This document shows, one piece after another, positions 7,002 through 13,138 of a stretch of DNA of 13,612 nt (positions are counted from its first letter, which is position 1; each line of letters starts with the position of its first letter). Both the position numbers and the translations under genes were made by a program. Below the pieces are notes generated by a model, which was not told the origin of the DNA, made no database searches, and worked only from the letters and a program-made list of their open reading frames with translations. Origin of the DNA: Aquifex sp. (GTDB lineage Bacteria > Aquificota > Aquificia > Aquificales > Aquificaceae); NCBI GenBank assembly GCA_015487405.1, contig WFPV01000159.1:1-13612 (forward strand). The letters run 5' to 3'.

Positions 7002-7825
7002 CTCTTCCCTCCAAAATTAAAGAATTTTGTCTTAAATAAGTTGTAAATCCTTTTAAAGAAATTGGGCTTATTTTCCCTTCCCTGTTTGAACTCCAATTTT
7101 ATAACAAAGAACTCTCCCCTTTTTATGGATTTTCTCAGCCTCTCAATATCTTTTTTTAGCTTAAGCGTATTTAACATGTAAAACCTATCGGGCATAGGGC
7201 CTAAAAGCGTTAGAGCCTTTTTGAGATTATTATCCAGAATTTCACCACTCTCTTTATAAACGTGGTAGAACTCTGAGATGAGTTTAATAGCTTTAAAAAA
7301 AGATGCTTCCTCGGGGAAGCGCATGGAGAGTATCTCCGAGTAATATTTAGCTTCTTTAAACAGTTCCTCGTTGAAAATAAGCCCAAGCATGTGGGTAGAA
7401 GCGTCTGGAGAAAGGGGTTTTCCATAGGTTAGCTTAGAGCTTAAAATTCCCCAGTACTTGAGAAGCTTTGTATAGAACTTGTAAAAGTCTTCTTTATACT
7501 CCGCGTTTATGTTAACCGTGAAACCATCCCCTCCCTTGACAGTGAGAATGTCTTTTCCACTGTAAACTCTCCCATCTTTATCCTTTAAGGTGAACATTCC
7601 AAGCTCAAAGAGGATATCCTGCCAAGAAGCGTTCAGAAGCTTGAAGGGCTTCTCCGCACAGGCTCTTAATCTATGGAGGGAAACATCGTAATTTCCTGTT
7701 CTCCTAACAAGTTGACAATAACATATGGGGTAGAGGAGTATTTCCTTTTTCATAGGATCGTCGAGCAGCTCTAAGAATATGTTTTCTAAGCGGTCAAGCT
7801 CTTCCCATATATGGAGCATAAACAT
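6881..7825 (-). CDS. Uncharacterised helical protein, distantly DUF309-like
   Basis: Not firmly recognised. The 314-residue frame is soluble and mostly helical. Residues about 150-208 (FNEELFKEAKYYSEIL, then a helix with EFYHVYK and LKKALTLL) resemble the DUF309 pattern of FN-x-x-x-F-x-EAH-x-x-x-E-x-x-W followed by an xYH helix, but the usual EAH His and the Trp are missing. Residues 30-60 hold four Cys (C35, C37, C56 and one Tyr-flanked neighbour region) without a clear metal site. Residues 225-265 are strongly basic. The last 40 residues overlap the next gene out of frame, include RRRGRRR and use CGC/CGG codons, so they may not be real and the true end may be near 7015. The start ATG has no ribosome site, and ATG two codons later is equally possible. 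It heads the minus-strand operon. Confidence 0.6.
   Translation of the reverse strand: MFMLHIWEELDRLENIFLELLDDPMKKEILLYPICYCQLVRRTGNYDVSLHRLRACAEKPFKLLNASWQDILFELGMFTLKDKDGRVYSGKDILTVKGGDGFTVNINAEYKEDFYKFYTKLLKYWGILSSKLTYGKPLSPDASTHMLGLIFNEELFKEAKYYSEILSMRFPEEASFFKAIKLISEFYHVYKESGEILDNNLKKALTLLGPMPDRFYMLNTLKLKKDIERLRKSIKRGEFFVIKLEFKQGRENKPNFFKRIYNLFKTKFFNFGGKRWSSHNSETDYYSFIKIFLRRRGRRRTLRSENIIPRLLSI
7007..7012 (-). promoter_or_regulatory. Strong ribosome binding site of the 67-residue gene
   Basis: GGAGGG on the minus strand, five bases before the ATG at 7001-6999. It lies inside the upstream reading frame, where it is read as the Gly-Gly pair near residue 272. This supports the small gene and casts doubt on the upstream protein's tail. 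Confidence 0.75.
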
Positions 7826-7846
7826 AATTTAAAGTTATAATACTTG

Positions 7847-7857
7847 CCCTTCAAGGG
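7847..7857. repeat. Perfect inverted repeat in the hfq promoter
   Basis: CCCTT-C-AAGGG is a perfect palindrome with a one-base centre. It lies between the two plus-strand TATAAT boxes and directly abuts the second. Its GC content stands out in an AT-rich spacer. The position suits an operator controlling hfq, the leftward operon or both. A one-base loop makes an RNA hairpin unlikely. Confidence 0.5.
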
Positions 7858-7870
7858 TATAATTGTTAGA

Positions 7871-7875
7871 GGAGG
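7871..7875 (+). promoter_or_regulatory. Ribosome binding site that fixes the hfq start
   Basis: GGAGG with seven bases to the ATG at 7883. It decides against the in-frame ATG at 7844, which has no ribosome site and would place the promoter elements inside the coding region. Confidence 0.8.
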
Positions 7876-7882
7876 TAAAGTG

Positions 7883-8098
7883 ATGTTTCATATGGAAGAG
7901 AGACAGATAAATTTACAAGATGAACTTTTAAACAGGTATAAAGAGAAAGGCTCCATAATCACCATATTCCTTACTAGAGGCAACAGGATAGTTGGAAAGC
8001 TCTTAGACCACGATAAATACACGATTCTTCTTGATGTAGACGGTCAGCCTCAACTCATCTACAAACATGCTATATCTACTATAGTAGAAGGGGGATAA
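7883..8098 (+). CDS. hfq: RNA chaperone Hfq
   Basis: Hfq is a ring-shaped Sm-like hexamer that binds U-rich small-RNA ends on its proximal face and A-rich RNA on its distal face. This copy has 71 residues from the chosen ATG. The Sm1 region opens with NLQDELLN (Q12, matching E. coli Gln8). The Sm2 hallmark YKHAIS has K61-H62, matching Lys56-His57. F29 and Y46 stand where E. coli has Tyr25 and Phe42. The rim arginines (R16, R17, R19) are K20, E21 and G23 here, and there is no C-terminal tail. An in-frame ATG at 7844 would add 13 residues but lacks a ribosome site. It is followed 17 bases later by the aldolase gene, probably on the same transcript. Confidence 0.95.
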   Translation: MFHMEERQINLQDELLNRYKEKGSIITIFLTRGNRIVGKLLDHDKYTILLDVDGQPQLIYKHAISTIVEGG

Positions 8099-8115
8099 TA
8101 CTTCCTGAGCTTTAA

Positions 8116-9054
8116 ATGCCCCTGATTAGTGGAAAAATCCTCTTTGAAGTAGCAAATGAGTTTAATTTTGCTATATGTGGTTTTAACTTCAATAATCTGG
8201 AATTTTTAAAAGCTATATTGGAGGGAGCTTTAGAAGAGGAAGCTCCCATCTTTATACAAACCTCTGAGAACGCTATAAGGTATGCCGGTATTGAGTATCT
8301 TTCTGGGATAGTTCACGCTATAAAGGATAAATATCCTCTCCCTTTTGCACTCCATTTAGACCACGGCAAGAGTGTAGAGAGTATTCTGCTTGCAATAAAT
8401 CACGGATATACCTCTGTAATGATAGATTGGTCTGATAAGCCCTTTGAGGAAAACTTGGAAATCACGAAAGAAGTGGTTTCACTGTGCGCTCCACTTGGCA
8501 TTTCCGTCGAGGCTGAACTGGGAAAGCTGGTAAGCTTGGATGTTGAGCCTATATCAAGGGAATCCTTCCTTGTAAATCCTGAAGAAGCTAAGGAGTTTGT
8601 AGATAGAACGGGAATAGATGCCCTTGCCCCAGCTATAGGAACCTCTCACGGAGTATTTAAATTTAAGGAAAAACCTAAACTTGACTACGAAAGGCTGAAG
8701 AAGGTAAAAGAGCTTACCGGTATAGCTTTGGTGCTTCACGGAGCAAGTAGCGTATATCCTGAGTATGTAGAAGAAATAAACAAATTTGGTGGAGAGCTGG
8801 AAGGGGCTAAGGGACTTCCCGAGGAAGCTATCAAAGAAGCTGTTAGGCTTGGAATAAATAAGATAAATACGGATACAGACCTCCGGCTCGCCTTCATGGC
8901 TACACTGAGGAAATTTATGGCTGAAGAAAGGAGAAGTGTAGACCCAAGAAAGTTTTTAAAACCGGCGATGGATGAAGTTAAAAAGGTTGTAAAGAGAAGA
9001 ATAAAGATTTCAGGAAGCTCAGGAAAGGCTGAGCTTTTTACGAAATATCTTTAA
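8116..9054 (+). CDS. fba: Class II (metal-dependent) fructose-bisphosphate aldolase-like protein
   Basis: This would be the zinc enzyme cleaving or forming fructose 1,6-bisphosphate in glycolysis and gluconeogenesis; the latter direction would suit an autotroph. Its 312 residues have a TIM-barrel pattern. HLDHG at 80-84 gives catalytic Asp82 and Zn ligand His83. E134 is in VEAELG, H178 in GTSHG and H208 in LHGASS supply the other metal ligands, and the phosphate/substrate loop is N251-TDTDLR. The mobile loop after ELG, usually G-x-E-D/E, reads LVSLDVEP: the catalytic Glu position is Asp142 and the loop seems about two residues shorter. Tagatose-bisphosphate or another aldolase activity cannot be excluded. 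The ribosome site is weak. The 3' end overlaps the convergent patatin gene by 17 bases. Confidence 0.88.
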   Translation: MPLISGKILFEVANEFNFAICGFNFNNLEFLKAILEGALEEEAPIFIQTSENAIRYAGIEYLSGIVHAIKDKYPLPFALHLDHGKSVESILLAINHGYTSVMIDWSDKPFEENLEITKEVVSLCAPLGISVEAELGKLVSLDVEPISRESFLVNPEEAKEFVDRTGIDALAPAIGTSHGVFKFKEKPKLDYERLKKVKELTGIALVLHGASSVYPEYVEEINKFGGELEGAKGLPEEAIKEAVRLGINKINTDTDLRLAFMATLRKFMAEERRSVDPRKFLKPAMDEVKKVVKRRIKISGSSGKAELFTKYL

Positions 9055-9799
9055 ACACGCGAAGCGTATCTTCGTAACCCCTTAAAAAGATTTCCTTCGC
9101 CTTTCTGACGTCAAGGGGAGTGTAGTCTGTAAGGTCAGGAGTTATAACCAAGTCGCAGTGATTTCTCCGCTTATCTGAGTTAGAACGCACCGCTAAGAAG
9201 AAGCTTCTCACAAGAATATCAAAGATATTTTTAATTTTTCTCTCTTTGGTTATAGGAAGAACGTCAACGCACACAATAGGCTCTCTGAATTTTTCACATG
9301 GCTCCACCGGGAGGTTGTTCATCACTCCTCCATCAATGAGGAGATAGTTCTTATACTTCACGGGTTCAAATATTCCTGGTATAGCACAGCTACCGAAGAG
9401 TATGGGGGCAAGCTCACCTTCGGAAAAGTATAGAGGCTTCCCTGCGTATAAATCCACAGCGCATAAGTTAACAGGTTTTTTAAGCTCCTCTAATTTCTCA
9501 ACCGCAATGTATTTCCTTAAAAAGGTGTAAGCCCTTTCCCAGCCTATCAGTCCGTATCGTGGGGCTTTCAGCTTGAAAAGCCTAAACCAGTTAATGCTCT
9601 CAAGTATTTCCATCATTTCATCGGGAGAGTAGCCGTAAGCGTAAAAAACGGCAACTATAGCTCCCGCGCTCGTTCCGCTGAGACGCTTTACTTTTATATT
9701 CAGTTCCTCTAAAGCCTTTAAAACTCCTATGTGGGCAATGCCCTTCGCAGCCCCTCCCGAAAGGACTAAGCTAACCTCTTTAAAGCTCTTCAATTTCAA
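9038..9799 (-). CDS. Patatin-like phospholipase (RssA/YchK type)
   Basis: This is a serine lipid acyl hydrolase with a Ser-Asp dyad. The 253 residues begin almost at once with the oxyanion-hole motif SGGAAKG at 14-20. The nucleophile is S44 in GTSAG, and the second dyad member is D156 in DGG (LIDGGVMNNLPVEP). There is no signal peptide, so it is probably cytoplasmic or membrane-peripheral, as for the short bacterial RssA-type proteins. The frame has no ATG before the catalytic motifs. TTG at 9799 or TTG two codons later must serve, both inside the end of nuoA and without a good ribosome site, so expression is likely coupled to nuoA. The substrate is unknown; membrane phospholipid turnover is the family expectation. 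Confidence 0.9.
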   Translation of the reverse strand: MKLKSFKEVSLVLSGGAAKGIAHIGVLKALEELNIKVKRLSGTSAGAIVAVFYAYGYSPDEMMEILESINWFRLFKLKAPRYGLIGWERAYTFLRKYIAVEKLEELKKPVNLCAVDLYAGKPLYFSEGELAPILFGSCAIPGIFEPVKYKNYLLIDGGVMNNLPVEPCEKFREPIVCVDVLPITKERKIKNIFDILVRSFFLAVRSNSDKRRNHCDLVITPDLTDYTPLDVRKAKEIFLRGYEDTLRVFKDIS

Positions 9800-10151
9800 A
9801 CTGCCAGTTTAACGCTCCCTTAGCCCAAGCATACAGAAGTCCATAGGTGAGAATGATTATGAATATAAGCATTTCTATAAATCCGAATACTCCAAGGTAT
9901 CTGTAAACCACAGTCCAAGGGAAGAGGAACGCGGCCTCTATATCAAAGAGTAGGAGAAGCAAACCGAGGAGGTAATAACCTTGATGGAAGGTAGTCTGAG
10001 CGTCTTTATCGTATAGTGGAACTCCACACTCGTAGGGATAGTCCTCGTAGAGCTGAGGCTCACGGGGACCCAAAAGGGCGTTTAGAGAAATCATAATTAT
10101 CCCTACTATGAGCATAATTGCCGCAAATACTAAAATCCAGAAGTATTCCAT
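9780..10151 (-). CDS. nuoA: NADH-quinone oxidoreductase subunit A
   Basis: NuoA is a small membrane subunit next to the quinone-binding junction of complex I. Its 123 residues have three membrane helices at about 4-26, 58-80 and 87-109. The conserved loop YECGVPLYD carries C42, and the second helix carries the family's F-D-x-E pattern (D70, E72) followed by PW. GGAG sits just before the ATG and overlaps the end of nuoN, so translation is coupled. NuoA normally opens a nuo operon, whereas here it follows nuoN. The end overlaps the patatin gene start by 20 bases. Confidence 0.96.
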   Translation of the reverse strand: MEYFWILVFAAIMLIVGIIMISLNALLGPREPQLYEDYPYECGVPLYDKDAQTTFHQGYYLLGLLLLLFDIEAAFLFPWTVVYRYLGVFGFIEMLIFIIILTYGLLYAWAKGALNWQFEIEEL

Positions 10152-10156
10152 GACTC

Positions 10157-11623
10157 CTACCTCGCTATTAAGTTTTGAGAAGAAGCTTTAATAAAGAACC
10201 ATATAAGTGAAGGTAGAGTTCCTAAGAGGACACTCGCAACGGTAAAAGCTACGAGGGAAAGCTTCTCACCGGGACTTACTCTATCTACCATAACATCTTT
10301 ATTTTTTTCCTTCATATACATAAGAACTATAAGGCGTATGTAGTAACCAGTGGATACTGCTGTTGAGACTATGACTATAAAGGCAAGCCACCACAATTTT
10401 TCAAAAGACAGGGACATAAGAACGAGCAGTTTCCCTACGAATCCTACAGTGGGAGGAACTCCGAGGAGGGCAATCATGTAAATGAGAAAAGCAAAAGCCA
10501 CGTAGGGCATATTAAACCTGAGTCCGGAAAATTCTTCTATCTGGTTTCGCCAGTTAGGATTTCTTTCAAGTAAGGCGAGCACTAAGAAAGAACCCGCAGA
10601 CATAACTCCGTAAACTATGAGGAAGTAAACAACGGCTTGAATTCCAATTTCATGAGCTACAGCAGCTGCAGCGAGAATATAACCGCTGTGAGCTATGGAG
10701 GAATACGCAAGAAGTCTCTTTACGTCCTTTTGAACTAAAGCCACAAAGTTTCCGTAAAGCATAGTAAGAGTCGCAATGGTACCTACGGTGATTGTCCAAA
10801 CTATTGAAAACCTTTCTTCAACGAGAGGCATAACTCTTATCAGAGGCACGAAAAAAGCAAGCTTTCCGACGGATGCCATCAAAGCGGTCACGGGCGTAGG
10901 AGCTCCATGGTAAGCGTCAGGCAACCAGAAGTGGAAGGGAACAGCACCAATTTTTACAGCAAAGCCTATAAGGAAAAAAACTAAACCCAGTATAAAGTAA
11001 TGTATATCCACCCCTTTATAGGTGAATATCTCCCTAAGATCTAAACTCCCCGAGTAAATGTATAAGAACGCTGCCCCGTAAGAAGCAAGGGCTATAGACA
11101 ATCCTCCAAGTATAAGGTATTTGAAAGCACCCTCTTTGGAAATCGTTGAACCCCTGAGGAGAGCGGTTAGTATATAAAATCCTACTGAAACGAGCTCAAG
11201 GGCAACATAGATAATCACAAGATTGTATGAAGAGGCTATGATAAAGACTCCGAGGAGTGTAAAGGCGAGTATGTAATAAAACTCACCGTAAAAGGAGCGC
11301 TTAGACGTAAAGTAATTGTTTACAAAGGTGAGAATTCCAAGCGTAATTAGAACCGCAAAAAACTTTACGGTTACTCCCAAAGCGTCGTTGGTAAACAGAC
11401 CATAGAAGGTATCCCCTGGAAATCTCCAGGGAATGAGAAGACTTATCAGAACTGAAAAATATCCGATGTAGCTTACAACGGATAAAACTGCACGTTTAAT
11501 CCTTTTATCGATGAACAATTCAAGAGTAAAAAGGAGGAATCCTACGAATAGGAGTATTAATTCAGGTAGAAATTTGGAGATATCCGGTATCTCTATTGTC
11601 CCCACCAGTGCCTTTAAATCCAT
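10157..11623 (-). CDS. nuoN: NADH-quinone oxidoreductase subunit N
   Basis: NuoN is an antiporter-like proton-translocating subunit of the complex I membrane arm, with 14 hydrophobic helices over 488 residues, the usual length. The channel residues are in place: E143 in VALELVSVGFY, K224 in FAVKIGAVPFH, K254 in ASVGKLAFF and terminal K398 in TVGFVGKLL, matching E. coli Glu133, Lys217, Lys247 and Lys395. The hallmark PFHFWLPDAYHGAPTPV is at 229-245. GAGG stands five bases before the ATG, which is 12 bases after nuoM. Conserved residues support a working pump subunit. Confidence 0.97.
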   Translation of the reverse strand: MDLKALVGTIEIPDISKFLPELILLFVGFLLFTLELFIDKRIKRAVLSVVSYIGYFSVLISLLIPWRFPGDTFYGLFTNDALGVTVKFFAVLITLGILTFVNNYFTSKRSFYGEFYYILAFTLLGVFIIASSYNLVIIYVALELVSVGFYILTALLRGSTISKEGAFKYLILGGLSIALASYGAAFLYIYSGSLDLREIFTYKGVDIHYFILGLVFFLIGFAVKIGAVPFHFWLPDAYHGAPTPVTALMASVGKLAFFVPLIRVMPLVEERFSIVWTITVGTIATLTMLYGNFVALVQKDVKRLLAYSSIAHSGYILAAAAVAHEIGIQAVVYFLIVYGVMSAGSFLVLALLERNPNWRNQIEEFSGLRFNMPYVAFAFLIYMIALLGVPPTVGFVGKLLVLMSLSFEKLWWLAFIVIVSTAVSTGYYIRLIVLMYMKEKNKDVMVDRVSPGEKLSLVAFTVASVLLGTLPSLIWFFIKASSQNLIAR

Positions 11624-11635
11624 ATTTTCCTCTCC

Positions 11636-13132
11636 TTACTGAATTTTAAAGAAAGATTTTAAGAAACTTACTACAAATTCATCAAAGAAGTTCATAAAAA
11701 CTGAAGGGAAAAGTCCGACAATAAAAATTGGAATAAGTATCATGACAAAAGCTAAAAGAGAATAACCTTTGATATCCTTAAAGTGTTTCAAGATACCCTC
11801 TTCTCTAACATCAAGGTAGAGAGTTTTTACAAAGTAAAGAACATAAACTCCGCTGAAGAATGCAGCTGCAAGCACGAGTAAAGCCAAGGGAGTGTTATGC
11901 TCTCTTGCAGCTACCACCGTCAGGAATTTGCCCCAGAAAGAGGAACCTCCCGGTAATCCCATAGCCGCAAAAGCTATCGTGGCAGTAATAACCGCGAATA
12001 CCGGCATAAACTTAATAGCACCTTTCAAACTGACGAAGTTAAAGGTGTGGAGTCTGTTGTAAATAAACCCTGCCACCATAAATAAGCCTGCACTCGTGAG
12101 CCCGTGGGCAAACATCTCAATTATGGAAGCATTCAGACCTTGTAGGTTCAATAAGAACATTGCAGTAACTACGAATCCCATGTGAGAGACCGAAGAGTAG
12201 GCAACGAAACGCTTTATATTCGTTTGGGATATGGTCATCCAGGAAGCCATAACGATGGAGTAAATACCGAGAGCTACAAGGTAGGGAGCTAAGACTTCTG
12301 CAGCGTTGGGGAAAAGTCCTAAGTTGAACCTAACGAGAGCGTAAGTTCCCATCTTAAGAAGAACAGCCGCAAGGACTACCGAACCTGCAGTAGGAGCCTC
12401 TCCGTGCGCATCAGGTAGCCAGGTATGGAAGGGAACGATGGGCGTTTTTACCGCGAAAGCTATGAAAAACAGAAGGAAAAGGAATATCTCAAAACCGGTA
12501 GGTATATGCATTCCTACAAGGTCAAAGTAATTGAAGGAGAAAGAACCTTTTTGACTGTAGTGATAAACCGACAATGCAGCAATACCGAGGAGTAAGAAGA
12601 GAGAAGAGATAAATATGTATATGAAAAATTTATAAGCGGAGTAAAGCCTTAGCTTGTATCCCCAGATACCTATGACGAAGAGCATAGGAAGAAGAGTGAG
12701 CTCGTAGAAGACATAGAATGCCACCAAGTCAAATGAAGTGAATACACCTATAACGAAGGATTCCGTAAGGAGGAAGGCTATGTAATACTCCTTTAGTCTG
12801 TCTTTTATCTTCTCGTCCCCGATTGACCATATAACAGCAATGAGGGAAATTAAAGTTGTTAAGAAATACATAAGTAAGGAAAGACCGTCCATTCCAAGGT
12901 GAAGAGAAACGTTGAAATCTGACAGGATAGGATATCTTTCTACAAATTGAACAACGTTAGTTTTAGAGAAATCAAACCAGCTTATAGCGAGAAGGGAAAT
13001 TAGGAAAGTTAGCGCCGTGCCAAACAGGGCAATGTATTTTGCATATCTTTCCTTAGCTATAAGGACTCCTATGGAAGCTATTATGGGAATGATTATAGAC
13101 ATGGAGATAAATGGGAAACTTGCCTTTTCCAT
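11636..13132 (-). CDS. nuoM: NADH-quinone oxidoreductase subunit M
   Basis: NuoM is the second antiporter-like proton pump subunit, with 498 residues and about 14 membrane helices. The hallmark HTWLPDAHGEAPTAGSV is at 236-252. Channel residues E144 (FYELTLLPM), K229 (AFAVKTPIVPFH) and K260 (LLKMGTY) are conserved. The terminal position usually reads G-E-F in NuoM (E. coli Glu407) but here it is G401-K402-F403 in SSFWGKFL, so Lys replaces Glu as in NuoL and NuoN. The placement between nuoL and nuoN and the overall motif set support NuoM rather than a second NuoL. AAGGGG precedes the ATG closely, and the gap to nuoL is six bases. Confidence 0.95.
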   Translation of the reverse strand: MEKASFPFISMSIIIPIIASIGVLIAKERYAKYIALFGTALTFLISLLAISWFDFSKTNVVQFVERYPILSDFNVSLHLGMDGLSLLMYFLTTLISLIAVIWSIGDEKIKDRLKEYYIAFLLTESFVIGVFTSFDLVAFYVFYELTLLPMLFVIGIWGYKLRLYSAYKFFIYIFISSLFLLLGIAALSVYHYSQKGSFSFNYFDLVGMHIPTGFEIFLFLLFFIAFAVKTPIVPFHTWLPDAHGEAPTAGSVVLAAVLLKMGTYALVRFNLGLFPNAAEVLAPYLVALGIYSIVMASWMTISQTNIKRFVAYSSVSHMGFVVTAMFLLNLQGLNASIIEMFAHGLTSAGLFMVAGFIYNRLHTFNFVSLKGAIKFMPVFAVITATIAFAAMGLPGGSSFWGKFLTVVAAREHNTPLALLVLAAAFFSGVYVLYFVKTLYLDVREEGILKHFKDIKGYSLLAFVMILIPIFIVGLFPSVFMNFFDEFVVSFLKSFFKIQ

Positions 13133-13138
13133 AACCCC

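Larger units (their letters stand above)
7826..7882. promoter_or_regulatory. Divergent promoter region between hfq and the DUF309-like gene
   Basis: This is the only spacer that serves genes on both strands. On the plus strand there are two perfect TATAAT boxes, 7836-7841 and 7858-7863. The second would start transcription near 7870 and give a 13-base leader containing the hfq ribosome site. Upstream -35 matches are poor (TTATAA at 7835-7840 for the second box). On the minus strand TATTAT at 7842-7837 or TTATAC at 7862-7857 could serve the leftward operon, the former with an almost leaderless transcript. The arrangement is inferred from hexamers alone. Confidence 0.5.

Noticed and set aside
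7210..7425. 71-codon minus-strand frame inside the DUF309-like gene
   Set aside because: Internal shadow frame without a ribosome site. The longer frame has a more protein-like composition there.
7844..7882. Longer Hfq with 13 extra N-terminal residues from ATG 7844
   Set aside because: No ribosome site before it. GGAGG at 7871 serves ATG 7883, and the region carries promoter-like boxes and a palindrome.
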